NCBI RefSeq assembly: GCF_900108315.1
Contig: NZ_FNVB01000003.1
Span: 345,404 to 409,403, forward strand
Source of the DNA: Saccharopolyspora kobensis
Lineage (GTDB): Bacteria > Actinomycetota > Actinomycetes > Mycobacteriales > Pseudonocardiaceae
Direction: 5' to 3'
Length of the DNA stretch: 64,000 nt
Shown piece after piece: positions 14,716 to 21,920 of this stretch. Below the pieces are notes generated by a model. The model searched no databases. It was not told where the DNA came from and saw nothing but the letters and a program-made list of their open reading frames with translations. How positions within the stretch are numbered: the stretch's first letter is position 1; every line of letters begins with the position of its first letter. The position numbers were made by a program, and so were the translations under genes.

Positions 14716-16113
14716 TTGAACGCACCCGACACCGTCGTGGTCGGCGCGGGCCCGGTCGGGCTGTGGACGGCGGCGGAGCTGGCCCTGGGCGGCGGGCGAC
14801 CGCTGGTCCTGGAACGGGCCGAGCAGCGCAGCCCGCACTCGAAGGCGTTGGCCGTCCACCCGCGCACGATCGAGGTGCTGGCGATGCGCGGGCAGGAACA
14901 GGCCTTCCTCGACGGCGGGCTGCCCGTGCCGGACGGGCACTTCGGCATGCTGCCTGCTCGCCTGGACTTCCGAGGGCTGGCCACGCCGTTCCCGTTCCTG
15001 CTGGCGCACCCGCAGCTGCGCACCGAGGAACTGCTCGAAGAGCACGCCCTGGCCCTCGGGGCGGTGATCCGGCGCGGGCACCGGGTGTCCGGGCTGAGCC
15101 AGGACGAACAGGGCGTGACGCTTCAAGTCAGCGGGCCGGACGGCGAGTACGAGATCACCGCGGACCACGTGGTCGGGGCGGACGGCGCGGGAAGCACCGT
15201 GCGCCAGGCGGCGGGCATCGACTTCCCCGGCACCGACTCGACCGTCTTCGGCTTCCTCGGCGACGTCGAACTGGTCGACCCGCCGGAGCGGCCGGGCTTC
15301 TGGCACAACGAACACGGCGCGCTGATCGTGGCCCCGATCCCCGGCGGGTGCTACCGCGTCACCGGGTACGCCCCGTCAGCCCTCACCTCAACCCTGGAGT
15401 CCCTGCGGGAGGCGGTGAAGCGGATCGCGGGCACGGACTTCGGCCTGCACTCCCCGGTGTGGCTGTCCCGCTTCGGCAACGCCACCCGGCTCGCGGCGGA
15501 GTACCGGAAGGGCCGGGTGTTCCTGGCGGGCGACGCCGCGCACATGCACTTCCCGGCGGGCGGCGTCGGGCTGAACGTGGGTCTGCAGGACGCGATGAAC
15601 CTGGGCTGGAAGCTGGCCGCGGTCCAGCGGGGCTGGGCGGACGCGGCCCTGCTGGACACCTACCACCTGGAACGCCATCCCGTCGGCGTGGCACTGGGCG
15701 AGCACACCAAGGCCCAGACCGCATTGATCACCGCCACCACCGAGGAGGGCCGGGCCCTGCGTCGGTTCATGGCGGACCTGCTGCGCACCCATCCCGACGT
15801 GGCGACCGCGCTGGCCAACGCGGTGACCGCACTGGACGTGCGCTATCCGGGCACCCATCCCCTGGCAGGCCAGCGCTTCCCGGCCACTCGCGAGCAGCTG
15901 CACCTGTTGCGCGAGGGCCGCCCGGTGCTGCTGGCCCAGGAAGCCACCCCGGACTTCGAGGACCTGGCCACGAGCGCGGATCTCCGCCTGCACGAGACCG
16001 AGCTGCCCTGGCCCACGGCCGCCGTGGTGATGCGCCCGGACGGGCACGTGTGGGCCGCCGGGGACACTGCTGGCGAATTGGCCGACGCCATGGCGGAACT
16101 GCCCCTGTCCTGA
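14716..16113 (+). CDS. FAD-dependent aromatic monooxygenase (class A, polyketide-hydroxylase-like)
   Basis: A 465-residue flavoprotein hydroxylase. It has the dinucleotide motif VVGAGPVGLWTAAEL at the N-terminus, the ADHVVGADGAGSTVRQ DG motif mid-protein and the RVFLAGDAAHMHFPAGGVGL GD motif that closes the FAD site. This arrangement fits NAD(P)H-dependent single-component hydroxylases of aromatic compounds such as polyketide or tetracycline-like substrates. The TTG at 14716 is chosen because GGAGAGTGATC precedes it; a GTG at 14707 sits too close to that site. Divergence from an HxlR regulator suggests induction by quinones or phenols. The substrate is unknown. Confidence 0.88.
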   Translation: MNAPDTVVVGAGPVGLWTAAELALGGGRPLVLERAEQRSPHSKALAVHPRTIEVLAMRGQEQAFLDGGLPVPDGHFGMLPARLDFRGLATPFPFLLAHPQLRTEELLEEHALALGAVIRRGHRVSGLSQDEQGVTLQVSGPDGEYEITADHVVGADGAGSTVRQAAGIDFPGTDSTVFGFLGDVELVDPPERPGFWHNEHGALIVAPIPGGCYRVTGYAPSALTSTLESLREAVKRIAGTDFGLHSPVWLSRFGNATRLAAEYRKGRVFLAGDAAHMHFPAGGVGLNVGLQDAMNLGWKLAAVQRGWADAALLDTYHLERHPVGVALGEHTKAQTALITATTEEGRALRRFMADLLRTHPDVATALANAVTALDVRYPGTHPLAGQRFPATREQLHLLREGRPVLLAQEATPDFEDLATSADLRLHETELPWPTAAVVMRPDGHVWAAGDTAGELADAMAELPLS

Positions 16114-16119
16114 CACAGC

Positions 16120-16152
16120 GCGGCCCCCGGGAAAAGCTCTCCCGGGGGCCGC
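16120..16152. terminator. Bidirectional terminator
   Basis: Perfect 13-bp arms (16120-16132 and 16140-16152) with loop AAAGCTC, between the monooxygenase and the convergent secreted-protein gene. Confidence 0.8.
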
Positions 16153-16230
16153 CGCACCATCATCCGCTCATGGCCGGGGACATGAGCAACCGGCAATACC
16201 GCAGTCGGCCATCAAGGCCCCAGGGCCGCG

Positions 16231-16524
16231 CTAGTCGATGTAGACGCTGGCCCCGAACTCGAAGACACCTCTCCGGCCAGGTTCGACGATCCCAACGACC
16301 TCGCCGTTGCACTGCTGTCCGGAGTAGACGTAGGCAGGCGCGTCGGTCCGGTTGTCGACCGACACCGGAATGACATCGCTGCCGTAGCAACCACTGGGGT
16401 TCTCGTAGGACTGGAACCCGATGCGCAGAACCCCGCTCGCCGCGTGAGCCGGGACGGCCAAGGACAAGGCGAGCGCCCCAGCGGTGGCCAGAGTGCCGAT
16501 CAGAGCAGGGACGTGGTGGCGCAC
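16231..16524 (-). CDS. Small secreted protein with one cysteine pair
   Basis: A 97-residue protein with a clear Sec signal peptide (MRHHVPALIGTLATAGALAL, cleavage likely after AHA at 28). The mature part of about 69 residues has two cysteines (CYGSD and QQCNGE), probably one disulfide, and a beta-rich sequence with no catalytic motif. The GTG at 16524 is chosen because GGAGG lies five bases upstream. An inverted repeat, ATCACG and CGTGAT (16570-16587), lies in the promoter region. I do not recognise a family. Confidence 0.75.
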   Translation of the reverse strand: MRHHVPALIGTLATAGALALSLAVPAHAASGVLRIGFQSYENPSGCYGSDVIPVSVDNRTDAPAYVYSGQQCNGEVVGIVEPGRRGVFEFGASVYID

Positions 16525-16701
16525 GACGACCTCCGAAAGCGGTGAGCAGATCACGTTCTGTTGCCGGAAATCACGGTATGGCGTGATCAGGTGAGGTACC
16601 GCACGGCTTCGTGCCGACTACCCGATGCGGCGATCCGCAGGAGGTGGTCTCACTCGCCGGGAGAGGGAACACGTCCCCAATCGGCGAAAGCCGCGGGGAG
16701 G

Positions 16702-16756
16702 GAGGTGGAAAGCCCGATCAGAGCGGATGTGCGCTCCGATCGGTGCTTTTCACCTC
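16702..16756. terminator. Long hairpin terminator after the FMN reductase gene
   Basis: About 24-bp imperfect arms, from GAGGTG (16702) to CACCTC (16756), with inner blocks CCGATC/GATCGG and GAGCG/CGCTC. It lies 22 bases past the reductase stop, at the end of the minus-strand operon. Confidence 0.7.
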
Positions 16757-16777
16757 TCAGCTGGTCGTGGGCGCTGG

Positions 16778-17374
16778 TCAGGAGGCCAGGCGGTCCGGGA
16801 GGCGGCGGTGGGCGAACTCGACGACCTGGTGGGCCACCGCTCTGAGCTGGTCCGCGGGCTGGCCGGTCGGGGTTCCGGTGTCGTCGAAGCACGGGAGCGC
16901 CGAGTTCATCGCCACTCCCAGGGGCGTCGGCCAGCCGCGCAGGGCGTGCGTGATGGCGCGCAGCTGGGCCAGCGTCGAGATCGCCGCCTGCCAGCCCGCC
17001 GCCGTGGCGATGCAGCCGACCGCTCGTCCGTCGAGGTACGGGCGGACGTCGGTGCGCAGGTCCTCGGTGTAGTCGAGGGCGTTCTTGATCATCCCGGATA
17101 CCGCGCCGTGGTAGCCGGGCGAGGCGATGATCACGCCGTCCGCCCGGCGGAGCGCCTCGACCAGCCGCGTTGCCGCGCTGGTGCGGTCGGGCTCCTCCGG
17201 CCGGTACATCGGCAGGTCGAGGTCGGTCGCGGCGCACACCAGCGTCCGCGCCCCGAGTTCCGCGGCCGCCTCCAGCGCGTAGCGCAACGCGCGTTCGCTG
17301 GAGGAGCCCGTTCTGGTCGTGCCGCCGATCCCGACGATCAGCGGGCCACCGGCGGTCGGTTCGCAGTGCTGCAC
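16778..17374 (-). CDS. NAD(P)H-dependent FMN reductase
   Basis: A 198-residue flavodoxin-like reductase. It has the phosphate-binding GIGGTTRTGSSSERAL near the N-terminus and the family's ASPGYHGAVSGMIKNALDY around residue 90-110. It would use NAD(P)H to make reduced FMN. The GTG at 17374 is chosen because AGGAG precedes it; a start five codons earlier would bury that site. It is last in the permease-RidA-amidohydrolase operon and divergent by cluster from an LLM monooxygenase, a class that needs reduced FMN. It is therefore the likely flavin supplier for that enzyme. Confidence 0.88.
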   Translation of the reverse strand: MQHCEPTAGGPLIVGIGGTTRTGSSSERALRYALEAAAELGARTLVCAATDLDLPMYRPEEPDRTSAATRLVEALRRADGVIIASPGYHGAVSGMIKNALDYTEDLRTDVRPYLDGRAVGCIATAAGWQAAISTLAQLRAITHALRGWPTPLGVAMNSALPCFDDTGTPTGQPADQLRAVAHQVVEFAHRRLPDRLAS

Positions 17375-17385
17375 GGCTGCTCTCC

Positions 17386-18165
17386 TCACGAGAAGTCGGC
17401 GAAGTCGAAGCGGGCCACTTCGGCGAGCTGGTCGCCCAGCGCCGCCACCAGCGCCGAGAAGCCCCGCTCACCGGCTTCGGCGCTCGCGCGGGTCGGGTCG
17501 CCGAGGTAACCGTCGGGGCCGAAGTCGTCGGAGAGCCAGCCGAAGGCGACGCTGCCGCCGAACCGGACGTGCTCGTTGTCGTTGAGGCGCCGGGGAATCC
17601 GGGGGCGCGCGGCGGAGAGGTCGACCAGTTCCGGGCGCAGGTGCAGCACCAGCGAGGTCTCCATCGCGCCGCCGTGGATGCCCAGGCCGAGTTCCGCTCC
17701 GGCGAAGGACTCGTCGCGCTCGACGGGCACGAAGGTGTTGGTGGCGAAGGTCATCAGCCCGTGCCGCAGCCGGATGTCGCGCAGCGCGGTCTGGATCTCG
17801 GAGATGTTGCCGCCATGTCCGTTGACGAAGACCAGCCGCCGGACTCCGGTGGCCGCCACCGATCGGCCGATGTCGTCGAGCACCGCGGCGAACGTCGCGG
17901 TCGACAGCGACAGCGTGCCCGGCGCCCAGACGTGCTCGACGGACCGGCCGAACGCCAGCGCGGGCAGCAACCACAGGTCGAGCTCCGCACCGCGCTGCTC
18001 CACCACTGCGCGCGCCGCCGCTTCGGCCACCAGCGCGTCGGTGTTCAGCGGCAGGTGCGGGCCGTGCTGCTCGATCGCGCCCACCGGCAGCACCGCCACC
18101 GACGACGAGCGGACGGCACCCACGTCGGCGGCGCTCAACTCGGCGAACTCGCGGGACACGATCAC
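17386..18165 (-). CDS. Creatininase-family amidohydrolase
   Basis: A 259-residue metal-dependent amidohydrolase. Motifs are GAIEQHGPHLPLNTD (metal-binding Glu, His, Asp), FVNGHGGN and HGGAMETS, all canonical for the family, which hydrolyses cyclic amides or formamides such as creatinine or formamidopyrimidines. The GTG at 18165 overlaps the RidA stop as GTGA and follows AAGGAGGAA. Neighbouring permease, RidA, FMN reductase and LLM monooxygenase suggest ring-opening or amide hydrolysis after oxidative attack on an N-heterocycle. True creatininase activity is not implied. Confidence 0.87.
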   Translation of the reverse strand: MIVSREFAELSAADVGAVRSSSVAVLPVGAIEQHGPHLPLNTDALVAEAAARAVVEQRGAELDLWLLPALAFGRSVEHVWAPGTLSLSTATFAAVLDDIGRSVAATGVRRLVFVNGHGGNISEIQTALRDIRLRHGLMTFATNTFVPVERDESFAGAELGLGIHGGAMETSLVLHLRPELVDLSAARPRIPRRLNDNEHVRFGGSVAFGWLSDDFGPDGYLGDPTRASAEAGERGFSALVAALGDQLAEVARFDFADFS

Positions 18166-18578
18166 GATTCCTCCTTCTTGTGCGCCACGACGCGGATCTC
18201 CACCCGCATCTGCGGGGTGGCCAGCGCCGGGTAGATCAGCAGCGAGGCGTAGGAGCGCTCGTCGAGCAGCCCCGGCGCGTGCTCGGCGAACCACTCGTCG
18301 CGGGCGCGCATGTACTCGGCGCGCTCGGCCGGGTCGGCGACGAACTGGTCCAGCTGCACGATGTCGTCGGGTTCGGCACCCGCATCGGCCAGCAGCGCGC
18401 GGATCCGGTCCAGCGTCGTCCGGGTCTGCCCGGCGATGCCGACGACGGTCCGGCCTTCGTCGTCGATCACGCCGTCGATCCCGCTGAGGAAGACGAACTC
18501 CCCGGCAGCGGCACCGCGGCTCCACGGTTGTTCGGCCGCTCCGTAGAAGAGCGGCCCGAGTCCGCGCTTTGCGCTCAT
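18162..18578 (-). CDS. RidA / YjgF-family enamine-imine deaminase
   Basis: A 138-residue Rid-family protein. It shows GEFVFLSGIDGVIDDEG, QTRTTLDRIRALL and a C-terminal ALATPQMRVEIRVVA, in which the Arg corresponds to the usual substrate-binding arginine. Rid proteins hydrolyse reactive enamine or imine intermediates, and members in catabolic operons act on pathway aminoacrylates (RutC, for example). The ATG at 18578 overlaps the permease stop by four bases and GGGAGG precedes it. Its position in the operon points to an aminoacrylate-like pathway intermediate. Confidence 0.88.
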   Translation of the reverse strand: MSAKRGLGPLFYGAAEQPWSRGAAAGEFVFLSGIDGVIDDEGRTVVGIAGQTRTTLDRIRALLADAGAEPDDIVQLDQFVADPAERAEYMRARDEWFAEHAPGLLDERSYASLLIYPALATPQMRVEIRVVAHKKEES

Positions 18579-19945
18579 CGCACCTCCCGGCGGCGGGTGA
18601 GGAAGTAGTAGGCCGCCGCGGCCACCGCGCCGCCGACCCAGTAGGTGATGTCGCCGAGCTGCGGGACCGCGGCGGCTACCGGCCCGGTGAACAGGCTCTG
18701 GTGCATGAACGGGATCGAGACGGCCACACCGATCAGGAACGCCGGCAGCCCGGCGCCGACCCGGCGCGTGCGGTCGTAGAAGACGTCGACGTCCACGTCG
18801 TCGCGGCGGTGCACCAGGAAGTCGACCAGCGTGACGCCCAGCCACGGCCCGATCCAGTAGCCCACCAGGAACAGGAAGTTCTGGAAGTTGCCGAACACCG
18901 CCCCCTCGGTGTGCCCGGCCCACCAGCCCAGCGCCGCGCCCAGGATCCCGGTCAGCAGCGCCGAAACCCAGCGGCGCAGCGGGATGTCGGCCATCAGCAG
19001 GGCGAGCGAACCGGAGTAGATGTCGAGCACGCTGCCCGCGACCGTCGAGGCCAGCAGCGCCACCAGGGCGAGCACCGCGAGACCGTTCGGGATGAGCTGG
19101 GTGACCAGGTCGGTCGGGCTGTCCGGCGAGATGGCGGTGCCGATCGCGGCGCCGAGCAGGTGCATCCACAGCCCCGCGATGGCCGCGCCCCCGAACGCCG
19201 CCCACCGCAGCCTGCGACGACTGGTCCCGCGGGGCAGGTAGCGGGTGTAGTCCGAGGCGCCGATCGCCCAGCCGAAGGTGCGGGAGGAGCAGATCGCCAC
19301 CGTCATGAGCATCGCCCCGCTGAGCGTGTTGGTCCCCGGATCGCCGCCTGCGCCGAGGTCGCCGCGCGCGATCCCGTACCCGGTGATGATCAGGAACAGC
19401 ACCGCCATCACGACCACCAGCGCCCGTTCCACGCGGTGCACGAAGTCGTGGCCGATGATGGCGATCACGATCTGCACCAGCGCCACCACGACCAGCGCGG
19501 CCAGGAACGGGATGCCGAGCAGCTCGCGGACGATGTAGGTGCCGAGCACGGTGTTCACCGCGAAGTAGCCGAACCCGGTCAGGAACAGCAGCGCGACCGG
19601 CAGGAAGTTGCCGAAGTAACCGAACGGGCCGCGCGACTGCACCATCTGCGGCGCGCCTGCCTGCGGGCCCATGGTGGCCGCGACGCCCAGCAGCAGACTG
19701 CCGATCAGCGTGCCGATGACCAGCGCGAGCGCGGCCTGGGCGAAGCTCAGGCCGAGGAAGGCCGTCGGGATCGCCCCGACCGCCAGCGCCGAGTACTGCA
19801 GGTTTCCGGCGAACCACAGGGTGAACGCCGACAGCGGTGTGCCGTGCCGTTCGCCGTCGAGGACCGGTTCGATGCCCTTCTGCTCGACGGCCACCCGGCG
19901 CGACGATCCGGGCGGGGTGGTGGCTCTGGCGGGGTCTTCGACCAT
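18575..19945 (-). CDS. NCS1-family nucleobase/allantoin/thiamine permease
   Basis: A 456-residue membrane protein with about 12 TM segments of the nucleobase:cation symporter-1 family. FTLWFAGNLQYSALAVGA (TM1) and the TM3 region SRGPFGYFGNFLP are recognisable, as is the DYTRYLP loop before mid-protein. These proteins import purines, pyrimidines, allantoin, hydantoins or thiamine. The ATG at 19945 has AGGGAGG upstream. It is promoter-proximal in the operon and is preceded by one copy of a 21-bp repeated element. Its substrate should define the pathway. Confidence 0.9.
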   Translation of the reverse strand: MVEDPARATTPPGSSRRVAVEQKGIEPVLDGERHGTPLSAFTLWFAGNLQYSALAVGAIPTAFLGLSFAQAALALVIGTLIGSLLLGVAATMGPQAGAPQMVQSRGPFGYFGNFLPVALLFLTGFGYFAVNTVLGTYIVRELLGIPFLAALVVVALVQIVIAIIGHDFVHRVERALVVVMAVLFLIITGYGIARGDLGAGGDPGTNTLSGAMLMTVAICSSRTFGWAIGASDYTRYLPRGTSRRRLRWAAFGGAAIAGLWMHLLGAAIGTAISPDSPTDLVTQLIPNGLAVLALVALLASTVAGSVLDIYSGSLALLMADIPLRRWVSALLTGILGAALGWWAGHTEGAVFGNFQNFLFLVGYWIGPWLGVTLVDFLVHRRDDVDVDVFYDRTRRVGAGLPAFLIGVAVSIPFMHQSLFTGPVAAAVPQLGDITYWVGGAVAAAAYYFLTRRREVR

Positions 19946-19999
19946 GACGGCCTCCCTGGAACGCGCCGATGCGCGCGGAGGGCGCGTGATCGGCGACGA

Positions 20000-20020
20000 A
20001 ATGTTGATGCAGCCAACATT
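20000..20020. promoter_or_regulatory. 21-bp operator-like element, copy 1 (permease side)
   Basis: The arms AATGTTG (20000-20006) and CAACATT (20014-20020) are perfect reverse complements around ATGCAGC. It lies 55 bases upstream of the permease start. The sequence AATGTTGATGC..C..ACATT recurs at 20110. Confidence 0.65.
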
Positions 20021-20109
20021 CGGACCGATCGTGCACCTGCGGTTCCAGCAAGTCAAGAACGGAAATCCGCGCTTGACTCGGCACGGATATCCGCCACACT
20101 GAGCCAACA

Positions 20110-20130
20110 AATGTTGATGCTACTTACATT
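20110..20130. promoter_or_regulatory. 21-bp operator-like element, copy 2 (LLM side)
   Basis: AATGTTGATGC, then TACTTACATT, shares the first eleven bases and the final ACATT with the copy at 20000. The two copies are 110 bases apart. It ends 12 bases before the monooxygenase start and touches its ribosome-binding site, so a bound protein would block expression. Confidence 0.6.
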
Positions 20131-20142
20131 TTGGAGGTCGCC

Positions 20143-21309
20143 TTGCGCTACGGGGTGTTCTTCTTCGGCTCGGTCGAGATGCCCGACGTGCTGGCCGGTA
20201 ACCCGCTGCCCGCCGGGCAGCGCCGCGCGACGCGGCAGCAGGTGTGGCAGGCGACCCAGCACCTGGTCGACCTCGGCGTGCGCGCCGAGGAGCTCGGCTT
20301 CGACAGCTACTGGCTGGCCGAGCACCACTTCCAGCACGAGGGCTACGAGATCGTGCCCAACTCGCTGATGCTGCAGTCGCACCTGGTCGCCAAGACCCGC
20401 AGCATCCAGGTCGGCGCGATGTTCAACATCGTCCCCCAGTGGCACCCGCTGCGGCTGGCCGAGGACTTCAGCACGCTGCTCAACCTCTCCGGAGGCCGCG
20501 CGGTGCTCGGCGTCGGGCGCGGCACCGTCCCCCGCGAGCTGCGCAGCCTCGGCATGCACCAGGCCGACATGGGCTACCTGGAATCGGGGGCCAAGCGCGA
20601 CGAGGTCGACGCGCACAACCGCAAGGTCTTCGCCGAGTACATGGAGGTCGTGCGCACCGCGCTCGACAACGAGACCTTCTCCTACAAGGGCGAGTTCTTC
20701 GAACTGCCGCCCGCCGGCACGCACGGCCCGGACGGCTCGGTGGACACCCTCACCCTGCTGCCCGGCCCGCTGCACGAGGTGGAGATCTGGCAGGCCGTCA
20801 CCAGCCCGCCGACCCTCGGCTACGCCGCCGAGGTCGGCCACGGCTGCGTCTGGTGGAACCAGTACCACGGGTTCGTCCGCGACCAGTGGGAGCGCTACGC
20901 CGAGCTCTACCAGCAGCACCACGACATCGCGCTCTCCAGCGGAGCCAAGCGGATCCTCGTGCTGCCGGTGCACATCGCCGACGACCACGAAACCGCCTGG
21001 CGCGTCGGCGGTGCCGGCCACGACGAGTTCTGGAACCTGCTGGCACCGTTCGGCTGGAGCCGCGGCTACCGCGGGGACGACGGGAAACCCGCTGCTCCCG
21101 GGCTGGTGCCGACGCTCCAGCAGTCGACGGAGCAGAAGATGTGGGCGGTCGGCACCCCGGAGGAGGTCGCCGAAACCGTGCAGCACCACAAGGACTCGCT
21201 CGGCCTGGAGCACCTGGTGGTCTTCCCGCACTTCCCCGGACACACCTACGCGATGGCCGAGGAGCAGATGCAGCGCTTCCGCGAGCAGGTCGTACCGCTG
21301 CTGCGCTGA
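20143..21309 (+). CDS. LLM-class flavin-dependent monooxygenase
   Basis: A 388-residue bacterial-luciferase-like protein. It starts MRYGVFFFGSVEMPD and contains AEELGFDSYWLAEHHFQHEG, FNIVPQWHPLRLAED and GGRAVLGVGRGTVPRE, which mark the alkanal-monooxygenase-like TIM barrel using reduced FMN or F420. A free FMN reductase encoded across the divergent operon supports FMN. The TTG at 20143 is chosen because GGAGG lies five bases upstream; an upstream TTG overlaps the operator. It is divergent from the permease operon and shares a repeated operator with it. It probably performs the first oxidation of the imported compound. Confidence 0.88.
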   Translation: MRYGVFFFGSVEMPDVLAGNPLPAGQRRATRQQVWQATQHLVDLGVRAEELGFDSYWLAEHHFQHEGYEIVPNSLMLQSHLVAKTRSIQVGAMFNIVPQWHPLRLAEDFSTLLNLSGGRAVLGVGRGTVPRELRSLGMHQADMGYLESGAKRDEVDAHNRKVFAEYMEVVRTALDNETFSYKGEFFELPPAGTHGPDGSVDTLTLLPGPLHEVEIWQAVTSPPTLGYAAEVGHGCVWWNQYHGFVRDQWERYAELYQQHHDIALSSGAKRILVLPVHIADDHETAWRVGGAGHDEFWNLLAPFGWSRGYRGDDGKPAAPGLVPTLQQSTEQKMWAVGTPEEVAETVQHHKDSLGLEHLVVFPHFPGHTYAMAEEQMQRFREQVVPLLR

Positions 21310-21316
21310 CCCGCGC

Positions 21317-21883
21317 TCAGCGGTCGGTGACCATCACCAGCACCCGGACCTGCTCGTCGCCGAGCACCCGCCACCGGTGCGGCGTGCTGCCCGGGTAGGT
21401 CGCCACGTCGGCGGGACCGAGCTCCTCCCGCCTGCCACCGGCGAAGTCCAGCTCGATGCGCCCGGACACCACGTACAGCATCTCGTGGCCGACGTGCTCG
21501 AAGTAGTCGCCGAACTCCACCGGGCCGCCGGTGTACTCGATCGGCTGCACCGGCCAGTCGGCGCGGCTCAGCGAGCGGACCGTGGTGCCGTCGGGCACGT
21601 CCGCCCGCGGCACCGCGACGCCTTCGCCCGCGCGCAGCACGCCGATCTCCTGCTCGGTGCGGGTGGCCAGCAGCGCCGACACCGTGGTGCCCAGCGCCAC
21701 CGCGATGCGCTGCAGCGTGTTCACGCTGGCAGTGGTCAGCCCGCGTTCGAACTGGCTCAAGAACGCGTGCGAAAGCCCGGCGCGCTCGCCTAGTTTCTTC
21801 AAGGTGAGCCCGCGCCCCCGGCGCAGCTCCCGAACCCGCGCACCGACCGAGTCGCCCCAGTCGTCCGAAGCCGTTCTCCCCAC
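21317..21883 (-). CDS. XRE-family regulator with C-terminal cupin
   Basis: A 188-residue regulator. The N-terminal helix-turn-helix is VGARVRELRRGRGLTLKKLG to SHAFLSQFERGLTTAS (about 15-60). A C-terminal cupin domain (about 110-185) contains GHEMLYVVSGRIELD and PGSTPHRWRV, the usual small-ligand or metal pocket. The GTG at 21883 has no ribosome-binding site, but a TACAGT -10 box ends exactly six bases before it, indicating a leaderless transcript. It is convergent to the LLM gene and divergent from the E1-like gene. It is the obvious candidate to bind the 21-bp elements or the E1 promoter. Confidence 0.88.
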   Translation of the reverse strand: MGRTASDDWGDSVGARVRELRRGRGLTLKKLGERAGLSHAFLSQFERGLTTASVNTLQRIAVALGTTVSALLATRTEQEIGVLRAGEGVAVPRADVPDGTTVRSLSRADWPVQPIEYTGGPVEFGDYFEHVGHEMLYVVSGRIELDFAGGRREELGPADVATYPGSTPHRWRVLGDEQVRVLVMVTDR

Positions 21884-21889
21884 GAGGCC

Positions 21890-21895
21890 ACTGTA
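21890..21895 (-). promoter_or_regulatory. Leaderless -10 box of the XRE-cupin gene
   Basis: TACAGT on the minus strand, followed by six bases and the GTG start at 21883. There is no Shine-Dalgarno sequence. Confidence 0.6.
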
Positions 21896-21920
21896 ATCGA
21901 TCCAGCACGGAGGGAATCCC

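Noticed and set aside
16600..16760. Possible riboswitch-like structure (GGGAGAGGGAAC... GGAGGGAGG)
   Set aside because: On the plus strand no gene follows in the right orientation. On the minus strand the structure is best explained as the terminator of the FMN reductase operon. No known riboswitch core is present.
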